Assembly (NCBI GenBank): GCA_009731375.1 | Contig: BJOX01000193.1 | Location: 86,125-150,124 of the forward strand | Origin: Paulinella micropora | Lineage: Eukaryota > Cercozoa > Imbricatea > Euglyphida | Direction of reading: 5' to 3' | DNA length: 64,000 nt | Shown: one piece after another, positions 22,702-32,041 of the stretch | Layout of the letters: each line of letters starts with the position of its first letter | Numbering within the stretch: the first letter of the stretch is position 1 | Position numbers and translations under genes: made by a program | The notes under the pieces: model-generated | What the model was told of the DNA's origin: nothing | The model's database searches: none | The model's input: the letters and a program-made list of their open reading frames with translations, nothing else

Positions 22702-24213
22702 TTAGATGTTCATGGGTGTGTTGTTGTGCTGTTGGTTTGGCTTGTGGGGTATGTGTAATTCTTTGATGATTTTGATGTCTTCTTCTGTCTTGATTACCAA
22801 CCTGTGCTCCTTTGTCTGCTCCTTGAAGAAGACTTCGCCGTCTCTGGTCCAGACGTAGATGGTAGCGCCAGTGGCCTCAATGAGCTCTTTCTTTAGCTTG
22901 ATTGCCTGTTTTAAGAGCATGAGGGTGTTTGGTGGGAGGCTTTCGTTGATGAATATTTTGAATGTTTGGTCTACGAGGTGTGTGCCTGTCCAGTCTACTG
23001 TTTCGTGGGTGAGTGGTTGGAGTGGGTCGTGTTTTTTGAAGTGGGTTTTGATGTTGTTTGTGCTGAAGCGCACTATGATAGCAGGTGGTTGTTTGGGTTC
23101 CTCTCGTCTGGGTTTTGTGCTCTTTGCTCGAAAGCATTTGATGATGTCACCTTCCTGGTATGGAATGTTTTTTGCATTCATCATTGCTTTCACTATGTTC
23201 AGAGTGTTCTCTTTGGGCATGTATGGTATGCCAGAAATGCTGAGTTCGCATGTTGGGTCTCGTTGATTCTGTCTCTGGTTTTCTGTGGCCTGTTTGCGTT
23301 CTGGTGGGTGGCTAGCGCTGAATGTGTGTGCATGTGTATTGGTTTGTGAGTTAGCTTGTAGAGATTTGAGAAACTCGGTTGTGTTGTTAGACCATTGACC
23401 ATGCATAGCAGGGAGTGGTGTTTTTGCTTGGCGCTCTTGCAAATTTTTCCATTTGTTGAATTGGGATTTGGTTTCGTTGAGCTCTAGTCGGATGGAGTCC
23501 ATGGTAGCAGTGAGCTGGCTGAGTTCAGTTTGGTGTTCTGACAGGCGCTGATCTTGCTTCTTGCTTGCCTCTGTTTGCTTCTCGGTTTGTTGGTTAATCT
23601 TGGCTTCGAGTTGGCTCGTTTGATTGCGCAGGTCGAGTATGTCTTGGCTCAGTTTGGCAGTTGCATGAATTGACTTCTCTTGTTGTTCAGTGATCATGGT
23701 TTGGAGGTCTTTTCGGATACCCTCTTTGAAGGGCTCCAGTACAGTTTGCATCTTATCTGCTATTTGCTTAAATATGTCGTTGAGGTGAGGCGCGAGCATG
23801 TTGCCAAATTGTTGTTGAGAGATGCTCTGCTGTAACGTCTTTACGTCGTCGTTGGCGTCTCCGGGTCCGTTGTCGTTGTTGCCTGTGTCGACGTCGCTGG
23901 TTCGTGCTGGTCTGGTTGGTGTTTTGAGCGGGTTGGCGTCGTCCCTTTCTTCGTGGTTGGCTTCGTTGGCTTTGCTAGGGGCATCGTTCTTGTCGCTTTG
24001 TTCTTCGTGATCGCTTTCTTCGTCTTCCCATTCGGTGGAAAGTCCGCTTGTCACTTCCTTGCCTTTTTCTTTGGTTTTTTTGCCTTTTTTCTTTTTTCTT
24101 TTTTGGAGAGAGGAAGGTCTGTTGGCTCCGTCGTTGATTTTTGGGGCTTGTTCTTGGGCTTGTTCGCTTCTTGTTGGTGTACTTTGTTGTTTTCGTTTTT
24201 TGACGGCCTCCAT
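22702..24213 (-). CDS. LINE ORF1: RNA-binding protein with coiled coil and FP-like domain
   Basis: 503 codons from ATG 24213 to TAA 22702. The N-terminal third is Lys-rich and acidic and looks disordered. About residues 130-270 are rich in Gln/Lys/Glu with heptad-like spacing, consistent with a trimerising coiled coil. About 320-490 form the conserved domain: LSISGIPYM, a VRFSTNNIK strand, FINESLPPN, a KLKKELIEA helix and YVWTRDGEVFF, as in baculovirus FP-like ORF1 proteins of CR1/L2/Jockey LINEs. The protein should coat the element RNA and act as a chaperone. ORF2 begins at the next base, in the same frame. Confidence 0.88.
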   Translation of the reverse strand: MEAVKKRKQQSTPTRSEQAQEQAPKINDGANRPSSLQKRKKKKGKKTKEKGKEVTSGLSTEWEDEESDHEEQSDKNDAPSKANEANHEERDDANPLKTPTRPARTSDVDTGNNDNGPGDANDDVKTLQQSISQQQFGNMLAPHLNDIFKQIADKMQTVLEPFKEGIRKDLQTMITEQQEKSIHATAKLSQDILDLRNQTSQLEAKINQQTEKQTEASKKQDQRLSEHQTELSQLTATMDSIRLELNETKSQFNKWKNLQERQAKTPLPAMHGQWSNNTTEFLKSLQANSQTNTHAHTFSASHPPERKQATENQRQNQRDPTCELSISGIPYMPKENTLNIVKAMMNAKNIPYQEGDIIKCFRAKSTKPRREEPKQPPAIIVRFSTNNIKTHFKKHDPLQPLTHETVDWTGTHLVDQTFKIFINESLPPNTLMLLKQAIKLKKELIEATGATIYVWTRDGEVFFKEQTKEHRLVIKTEEDIKIIKELHIPHKPNQQHNNTPMNI

Positions 24214-24539
24214 AACTGCCCAATGTTATAACGGATCTCTCTCTCTCTCTCTCTCTCTCGACCTCTCACTCTTCTTCTTCTTCGTTTTTATTGAGAGAAC
24301 AATTTTACAATTGGACTCAGGGAACTTCCAGGTGAAAAGTATAGCTAGTAAGTTATACCTTCTCTAAGGTGGAAACCTAGTTATTCAGTTGAGCGTATTA
24401 AGCAAGATATTAAATTGGTATTCAGCGGCTCAGTATTAATATTATATTATAGTTATTAAAATTAATATTTCTGTTTAGATATATTGTGCGGTGATATTAT
24501 AATGTTATGTATATATGTTATTGTAAAGGTGTAGTCTCT

Positions 24540-24889
24540 CTTTCTCTCTCACCTAACATACATACATACATAAATACATATATACATACATTCATGCATA
24601 CATACACGCACACAAACACATACACACACACACTCACACAAACAAAGAACACATACACACAACACAAACACAATACACACTACACACAACACACACACAA
24701 CAACAACAACAACAAGAACAACAACAACAACAACAACACACACACACACACATTCTCTCTCTCTCTCTCATTCTTCATTAAACACTCAATAATTAAATTT
24801 TTTCTGTTGATACACAAACATATAATTTTTATCTAGTGAAAAATCAGTACTTTATGTGTGTCAGTGTGTGTGAGTTAGCGAGAGAGAGG

Positions 24890-24892
<3 letters not shown>
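24540..24892. repeat. ATAC, CA, AAC and CT microsatellites
   Basis: Successive simple-repeat blocks to about 24775, then about 110 bp of unique sequence and a short GT/GAGA stretch. No gene. Confidence 0.9.
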
Positions 24893-24934
<42 letters not shown>

Positions 24935-25059
24935 NNNNNNNNNNCAAAGAGAGAGAGAGAGAGAGAGAGAGAGCTCTCTATCAATCCATCTATGAATCAA
25001 TCAATCAATTGATCAATCTATCTATCTATCTATCTATCTATCTGATAGATAGATAAATG

Positions 25060-25121
<62 letters not shown>

Positions 25122-25127
25122 CACATA

Positions 25128-25192
<65 letters not shown>

Positions 25193-25359
25193 TCACACAC
25201 ATCACATAAAGAAAAGTGTGCTGCAAACACACACACACACACACAAACACACAGACACACACACACACCACCACCACCACACAGACACAAACACACACTC
25301 ACACACACACACACACATACGCACAAACACACACATACATACAACACACGCACACACAC

Positions 25360-25391
<32 letters not shown>

Positions 25392-26646
25392 ACCACCCCC
25401 ACCACCANNNNNNNNNNNNNNNNNNNNNNNNNNNNNNNNNNNNNNNNNNNNNNNNNNNNNNNNNNNNNNNNNNNNNNNNNNNNNNNNNNNNNNNNNNNNN
25501 NNNNNNNNNNNNNNNNNNNNNNNNNNNNNNNNNNNNNNNNNNNNNNNNNNNNNNNNNNNNNNNNNNNNNNNNNNNNNNNNNNNNNNNNNNNNNNNNNNNN
25601 NNNNNNNNNNNNNNNNNNNNNNNNNNNNNNNNNNNNNNNNNNNNNNNNNNNNNNNNNNNNNNNNNNNNNNNNNNNNNNNNNNNNNNNNNNNNNNNNNNNN
25701 NNNNNNNNNNNNNNNNNNNNNNNNNNNNNNNNNNNNNNNNNNNNNNNNNNNNNNNNNNNNNNNNNNNNNNNNNNNNNNNNNNNNNNNNNNNNNNNNNNNN
25801 NNNNNNNNNNNNNNNNNNNNNNNNNNNNNNNNNNNNNNNNNNNNNNNNNNNNNNNNNNNNNNNNNNNNNNNNNNNNNNNNNNNNNNNNNNNNNNNNNNNN
25901 NNNNNNNNNNNNNNNNNNNNNNNNNNNNNNNNNNNNNNNNNNNNNNNNNNNNNNNNNNNNNNNNNNNNNNNNNNNNNNNNNNNNNNNNNNNNNNNNNNNN
26001 NNNNNNNNNNNNNNNNNNNNNNNNNNNNNNNNNNNNNNNNNNNNNNNNNNNNNNNNNNNNNNNNNNNNNNNNNNNNNNNNNNNNNNNNNNNNNNNNNNNN
26101 NNNNNNNNNNNNNNNNNNNNNNNNNNNNNNNNNNNNNNNNNNNNNNNNNNNNNNNNNNNNNNNNNNNNNNNNNNNNNNNNNNNNNNNNNNNNNNNNNNNN
26201 NNNNNNNNNNNNNNNNNNNNNNNNNNNNNNNNNNNNNNNNNNNNNNNNNNNNNNNNNNNNNNNNNNNNNNNNNNNNNNNNNNNNNNNNNNNNNNNNNNNN
26301 NNNNNNNNNNNNNNNNNNNNNNNNNNNNNNNNNNNNNNNNNNNCACACACACACACACAACACACAAACACACACACAACACACACACACACAACACACA
26401 CACAACACATACACACACGCACACACACACACACACATACAACACAAATACACACACCACACACACACACACACACAACACACACACACACAACACACAC
26501 ACACACACACTCACACACACACACCACACAGCACACACACAACAAACACACACACACACAACAAGAACAAGAGCAAGCACAACAACAACAACAACAGAAC
26601 ACACACTGCTAGCTAGAGAGAGAGAGAGAGAGAGGAGCGAGTGTGT

Positions 26647-26680
<34 letters not shown>

Positions 26681-26717
26681 TGAGATTTTGAGAGAGAGAG
26701 AGAGAGAGAGAGAGAGC

Positions 26718-26752
<35 letters not shown>

Positions 26753-26858
26753 TGTTGTGTGTGTCGTGTGTGTGTCCTATGTGTGTCCTGTGTGTGTGTG
26801 TGTGTTGTGTGTGTGTGTGTATGTGCCACCAAAATGCTGTGGCTGCGGATACGGTTGT
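24893..26858. repeat. Poly(G), GA, GATA, CA and GT repeats with two gaps
   Basis: G-run 24893-24934 ending in a 10-N gap (24935-24944); GA; GATA (25020-25120); CT; CA tracts on both sides of a 936-N gap (25408-26343); AAC and GA; GT. Long open frames in this block are translated dinucleotide repeats. Confidence 0.95.
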
Positions 26859-26866
26859 TTACATAG

Positions 26867-26924
<58 letters not shown>

Positions 26925-27226
26925 GCTCGCTCTCTCTCTCTCTCTCTCAGAATCGGTTATAGAAAGGCTGCAAAAAATTAATAAAATATAGATATATACT
27001 ATGTTTCCGGTTATTCACCTACCAGTAACAGTTATTTTTTTTAATTCAAACTGTAGTGTGTGTAAAATTAAGTGCAATAAACTAAAGGGGCCCCCTACGC
27101 TGTATGTATGTATGTATGTACGACGTACGTACGTATCGTATACGTACGTACGTACGTATGTGTGTACTTGTACGTACGTATGTATGTATGTATGTATGTA
27201 TGCATGTATGTATGTATGTATGTATC
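26859..27226. repeat. GATA, CT and TATG/TACG microsatellites
   Basis: GATA at 26866-26923, CT to 26948, about 140 bp of unique AT-rich sequence, then GTAT/GTAC tetranucleotides from 27101 to 27225. The last block abuts a truncated Gypsy LTR. Confidence 0.9.
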
Positions 27227-27342
27227 ACCAGCCTGTTTTTCAGTATTATTTGTCCGGATGGACCTGATGCCATTTTATTCCTGGTCTGTTGCCGTTTTCC
27301 TTTTCGGCTTCACTGAGCTAATACAACGAGACATCATTCTTG
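27227..27342 (+). repeat. Truncated Gypsy LTR fragment
   Basis: Matches the interior of the Gypsy LTR (about 28379-28494) with few changes, but lacks both LTR ends. An older insertion of the same or a sister family, cut at the TATG microsatellite on its left. Confidence 0.8.
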
Positions 27343-27873
27343 TAGGCGCAGATAGGTAAATATGCGACCTTTTTCTTATACCCCTATACACAGTGATGTA
27401 TAGAAGAGCTATATCTCTTTAAGATGTAGTTATATCCGTTTTATTTATATACTTTTGAGCCGGTTGAAAACGATAATATTACGATTCATAACCGGTACTA
27501 CCTTTTTAAGCCGTATAATATATCGTTAGGGGTGACACTGGGAAATGCCTCTCTTTTTCCTTTTTGTTGCTTGGCTGTGACAGTCTCCTACATTTTCCGC
27601 CATACTGGTTTCCTCTCTTTGCAGAGGAGGCCCTTGAAGATTAGGTTATTATCAGAGTGCTGTGGAATTGGATGGATTAATACCCCGGCTTGCAATAAAT
27701 AATATCTTTTGAATATACGTGACCGACAAAAGTGGAGTCCCTGCCTAGATTTTTAGATCCTCCAAATTTCAATTCAGCATTTTGAAAAAACCACTCGCCT
27801 AAGTAAAGAAAGAGAGAAAGGTAGTGGAGGAGTGTAGGAAAGGAGTTGGGGAGGTGTTAGGCGTTTGCAGTAC
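27343..27873. other. Unclassified non-coding stretch
   Basis: No ORF, repeat or known element seen. Left flank of PLE1. Confidence 0.4.
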
Positions 27874-28230
27874 ACTTGAATACAATATACAGTAGCTAGT
27901 AAGTCAGAGGGTCAGGCTGTCAACTTAGACAGCTGGTCGCCTCTTGCTTTTTAATGAATAAAACGAAAACTTGAAAGTCTAACTGCTCATTTTTTATATT
28001 TAGTAATTGAAATGGTCTCGGCCTGATTGTTATAGTTTTGTTGTTGACCTGACCGATAGTACTTATTTTTGACATTGATTACTTGTGGAAAGTCAAGTGT
28101 ATTTATCTTCCACATGAGGCGTCCTCATGTCAGTTTATATTATTCAAGTAAAGTTAAAATTATTTGCTTGTACACCGGTGAGCTAGTAGAATAAAAGGAG
28201 GCAGGGTTACTGCCATAGTAGCCTTTTAAA
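27874..28230 (-). repeat. PLE1 3' terminal direct repeat (pseudo-LTR)
   Basis: 357 bp, nearly identical to 43314-43656 apart from a small indel. Ends in GCCTTTTAAA, as do all four terminal repeats in this window. It contains two short hairpins also present in PLE2: GGCAG-N5-CTGCC and GCTGTC-N6-GACAGC. Direct terminal repeats are a known PLE trait from tandem insertion. Confidence 0.85.
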
Positions 28231-28321
28231 AGTGCCCACTGGTTCCAAGCTGTTCGAGTTAGACTGTGTCAAAAGATGACGAAAGTGACTGAAAACTTTG
28301 TTTTCTCTGTGATAGAACTTT

Positions 28322-28558
28322 TGTAGGCATCACCCCCCGGATAGCCGGTAAAAAATACCTTTTCCTGGTGACATGTGCACCAGCTTGTTTTTCAGTATTA
28401 TTTGTCCGGATTGGACCTGATGCCATTTTATTCCTGGTCTGTTGCCGTTTTCCTTTTTGGCTTCACTGAGCTAATATAACGAGACATCATTCTCATTCTT
28501 GAGGACTGTGTTTGGTTGTATTACCGACTTTTTACGAGCTATCGTTGGGGGCATTACA
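28322..28558 (+). repeat. Gypsy 5' LTR
   Basis: 237 bp, TG...CA. Should carry promoter and poly(A) signals; I could not place a convincing TATA box. Copy at 38702-38938. Confidence 0.93.
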
Positions 28559-29344
28559 TTTGGAGTCCACATCACTAGGGTGATTTCTTTCTGCTTTGCC
28601 ACACAGGCAACAGAGTGAATTTTCACTGACCTGTCTCACACGGGGACGTCAGACGAAAACAAATACTCCAACACAGCTCCCTCATAACTCTTTCACAAAA
28701 CAAATAATTTGATTGGTCTCAAGCAGGTGTCTCGTACCCTCTAGCCCAATCAGTATCTGTGTGCTCACAAGGAGACATCAGATACAAACTCTCTGTCGTT
28801 CTTGCTGTTCTCACACAGAGACCAAGAAGAAGGAGGTGGACAGAAGAGTGAAGGAACACACACAAAACACAAACAAGCATAGGGACAGGAGCACAACACT
28901 CTACCCTTCTAGTTTGTGCATTTATCTGCATTATCTCACACATACGTCAGAGTATTTTTGCAAATCTCTGATCGTTTTCTAAAGGTAGGTCTGAGAACCT
29001 ATCCGACCGACTGTCGACTTCTCAAGGAGAGCTTTTCTAGCTTCTCTATTACTATCTGTGTGTAGGTCCAAGTGCCTCATACTAGATACAATATAGAAAA
29101 GAAGGAGGAGAAAGTAATCTGAGTAAGGAGAACAAGAAATCGGAGAAAGTCTCAAAGACTATTTTTCTCAAACAAAAACAAACATACAAACAGTGTTTCA
29201 TAGAGGACAGGGAATCTTATCCTACCCTCTCTATTAGTTTCTCTCTTCACTAGTCAATCGACTGAAGGAGGAACAGAACACAAACGAACAAAAACCAAAC
29301 ATAGGAGCTGACACTGTCCTCCTGTTGATCACTACTACGACATC
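28559..29344 (+). promoter_or_regulatory. Gypsy primer-binding site and 5' leader
   Basis: TGGAGTCCACATCAC begins two bases after the LTR (28561), where a tRNA primer-binding site with its TGG start is expected; the tRNA is not identified. The remaining leader of about 770 bp has no convincing ORF and probably holds the packaging signal. Confidence 0.6.
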
Positions 29345-32041
29345 ATGTCGACAGAGACCGCCGAAGTGAGTGAATTCTCGGAGGCAGATCAAAGAAGAGA
29401 AGAAGAAGAAGCAGGAGGAGGAGGAGGAAGAGGATTGAATGAAGGAGGAGGAGGAGGATTGAATGAAGGAGGAGGAGGAGATGAAGGAGTAGGAGGAGGA
29501 GTAGAAGAGGGCTGGGATGATGAAGGAAGATATGGAGGAGACGAAGATGAAGGAGGATTTGAACAAGAAGAGACGGGAGGAGGAGGAGCATATGGTAATC
29601 CCTTACCACCTGCCTACACGGGAGGAGGAGGACGAAAAATGATCGACTTGATTCATAGTGATGGAGAGGAGATCACAGTGGAGGAACAACAGTGGGTGCA
29701 AGACCACTATGACCTCACTAAAAAAGAGTTTGATAACAAGATGGGGGTAGAGAAGGATACCTATGTGTGGATCCCTCAGGATCAAAGAAGAGAGAAAAGT
29801 CGTGCTAAAAAGGATGTCTATATCCTATTATCAAACACAGCACAGCTCCTCGGCAAACTGGTCTCTGATCCAGAAGAGAGAAAGAAGATACAGCATATCA
29901 AGTTTGGGGACACACACACCCACCTTGAATTACTCGATGCTATCTTTGGGGTGTACACTCAAACCCTGATTTGGGAACGTACATACGGCCCACGATGTGA
30001 GGGTTACCTCCAGTACACAAACCCAAGAGCAACGGCCAGATTCCTCGCGACTGGTCAGGAGGCAGTCGATGTAACAAAAATGAAGACCAATCTGGGTTCG
30101 AAAAACTCGAGTGGCATATTTCATTTTTTTACAATGGAAATAAAGGCCTTGGAAGAGGGGAAGGCAGAGATGGAAAAAAGCATTAAGGCAGCAGGAGAAA
30201 CTCATCCTGTGATTGATGAGTTAGAGAAGACCGACAGAGTTCTGACCAAGATCAGACTGTTGATGGGTGCGTTACTGCACAAGGAGGCATGGAAGAGATG
30301 GATTCCTACCAAGGATCACTCTGTCCTTAAATCACTTAGTAACGCACCACCGGTCGCCAACAAAGCAGGTGTTGACCAATATGTGGAGAAATATAATTTT
30401 CTCAGATCTGCTTCTGAATTGGTGGCCTTTATCACTCATGCTCAAAAGCTGGTGATATCTGAGAAGAAGAAGGCGAAAGAGAATGAGGAGTTCGAGAAGA
30501 CGATGAGACTGGAAAGAATGAAAGCAAAAGTGAGTGGTGCAAAGACACACCCTCCGACATATTTGACCCCACCAGCTCCTGCCCCACCAGCCCCTGCACC
30601 CTCGGGCTCAACTACGGTGGTGGTCACAAACACGGAGAAGAAGGACAGACAGAACATCATAAATGCCTTCAAGGGGAAGAAAGGAGGAGTGGCAAGTCTC
30701 ATGCTATATGCCAAGACGAGCTCAGACAAAGACTCTGATGCTTCGCTTTTGAGCAAGCTCAAAGAGATCAATGCCTGCATGAAGGCTTTTCCTTGCGACG
30801 AAACGCAGGAATACGAGGCCCTTGTTACTGTTTTTGACCAATCTCTAGTCTCGGAGGGATTTGATCTGACACAGTACAAGTTTTTGAGAAAGAAGGAGGA
30901 GATTAAGAGAAACAATGCAACAGGCCTAGACGCTCAGTGTGAACTGGCGGTGGCCACACTCATTTCATATTTTCAATCTCATGGATACCAGCATCTCTGC
31001 ACTGGTACTCTCATAGGATTTGAAATCTTTGAGACAGTGGCGATGAGTTTGAGGAGTGCTGTTGGCTTGGCGGCGACCCTTACGGAGGTAGTTTCCTCCT
31101 ATGGGCTATTCTATGGCCGCAAGTCGATCATCCTCTATTTCTTTTCGGCGTTACACACAGTTAACCCGAGTAAGCTTACTCAGCTCATACAACAATGCTC
31201 GACGTTTAGCTCAGTGAAGTCCAAGAACTTCCTCGAGACACACGTGTTCGAAAATACGGTTCAAAGCGTTGCTCCGTCAGCACTGTTTCAAGAAGTGATG
31301 AGTGCATGCTCAAACATGGACTCGCTCACGGAGGCACATACGGCACAGGCAGGCGGTGTACCTGTTGGCGCACAAGCCACGTACACAAACAGAGTTGCCG
31401 GTTGGAAGAGACAGAGAGAGCCAGACCTGAAGACCGCATGTTGGAGGTGGTTCGCGGGCTTGCAGTGTAAGGCACAGATGGAGAACAGAGACTGCTCTTT
31501 CAATCATGATAGGCAGAACCCAACAGCAAGGGCAAATTTTCTGAGCAGGACGGAAGGCAAGGAACCGGGCCTTTTCAATATGCTTCAGATTGCCGCTGTG
31601 AACGAAGGTTGGTATGCCAATATGTGTGATGATGAGGAGTTACGAGAGGCAATCATTACCTACATGAAGAGGATGAAGGAGAAGAAGGAGGAAAGGGAGA
31701 GACAAAAGAACTTAAAGGCCTCTCAAAGAGGACGAGAAGGAGGAGCAGGAGCAGGAGGAGGAGGAGGAGGAGGAGGAGGAGGACGAGGACGAGGAACATG
31801 GAGAGGAGCCTCGAGGTGGCAGGGAACCCCTCAGAGAGGAAGAGGAGGAGGTCGGGGATATACCCCTTATGGAGGGAGAGCTGTTCGAGCTCCAGCCCCC
31901 CCACCCAGAGGAGGAGGAGGCTCGTGGGCAAGCTCCAACCCAAATTTCGGTCGAGCTCAGGCCTACAACACTGCCTCGGAGACCGATACGTCATCCTACC
32001 CGGACACTACTCAAGGTAATCGTTTCGAGGTGGTGGAATGA
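29345..32041 (+). CDS. gag: Gypsy gag with a CCCH finger and Gly/Arg-rich tail
   Basis: 898 codons, ATG 29345 to TGA 32039-32041. The N-terminus is Glu/Gly-rich (GA-rich DNA). The middle (about 100-680) is a mostly helical capsid-like region without a motif I can name; a Pro/Ala-rich hinge lies near 400-420. At about 698-721 there is one Cys/His finger, C-x8-C-x8-C-x3-H (CWRWFAGLQC to CSFNH), instead of the usual CCHC knuckle. A Lys/Glu-rich helix and a Gly/Arg-rich segment (about 800-870, RGRG and GGRG runs) follow, both likely RNA-binding. The particle-forming role is inferred from position before pol. The stop is followed at once by an open pol frame in the same phase, so readthrough is the likely way to make Gag-Pol. 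Confidence 0.88.
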   Translation: MSTETAEVSEFSEADQRREEEEAGGGGGRGLNEGGGGGLNEGGGGDEGVGGGVEEGWDDEGRYGGDEDEGGFEQEETGGGGAYGNPLPPAYTGGGGRKMIDLIHSDGEEITVEEQQWVQDHYDLTKKEFDNKMGVEKDTYVWIPQDQRREKSRAKKDVYILLSNTAQLLGKLVSDPEERKKIQHIKFGDTHTHLELLDAIFGVYTQTLIWERTYGPRCEGYLQYTNPRATARFLATGQEAVDVTKMKTNLGSKNSSGIFHFFTMEIKALEEGKAEMEKSIKAAGETHPVIDELEKTDRVLTKIRLLMGALLHKEAWKRWIPTKDHSVLKSLSNAPPVANKAGVDQYVEKYNFLRSASELVAFITHAQKLVISEKKKAKENEEFEKTMRLERMKAKVSGAKTHPPTYLTPPAPAPPAPAPSGSTTVVVTNTEKKDRQNIINAFKGKKGGVASLMLYAKTSSDKDSDASLLSKLKEINACMKAFPCDETQEYEALVTVFDQSLVSEGFDLTQYKFLRKKEEIKRNNATGLDAQCELAVATLISYFQSHGYQHLCTGTLIGFEIFETVAMSLRSAVGLAATLTEVVSSYGLFYGRKSIILYFFSALHTVNPSKLTQLIQQCSTFSSVKSKNFLETHVFENTVQSVAPSALFQEVMSACSNMDSLTEAHTAQAGGVPVGAQATYTNRVAGWKRQREPDLKTACWRWFAGLQCKAQMENRDCSFNHDRQNPTARANFLSRTEGKEPGLFNMLQIAAVNEGWYANMCDDEELREAIITYMKRMKEKKEERERQKNLKASQRGREGGAGAGGGGGGGGGGRGRGTWRGASRWQGTPQRGRGGGRGYTPYGGRAVRAPAPPPRGGGGSWASSNPNFGRAQAYNTASETDTSSYPDTTQGNRFEVVE

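Noticed and set aside
25030-26832. 600-codon minus-strand frame of Cys/Val and Thr/His repeats
   Set aside because: Translated CA/GT microsatellite, more than half of it the 936-N gap.
27093-27225. TATG/TACG block as part of the Gypsy LTR fragment
   Set aside because: Simple tetranucleotide repeat with no match in either full LTR; the LTR match starts only at about 27227.
27874-28230. PLE terminal repeats as LTRs of an LTR retrotransposon
   Set aside because: No TG...CA ends, no primer-binding site or polypurine tract, and the enclosed RT is Penelope-type with GIY-YIG; the RT frame ends inside the 3' repeat.
28713-28982. 89-codon plus-strand frame in the Gypsy leader
   Set aside because: No motif, and it lies in the expected untranslated leader; gag starts at 29345.
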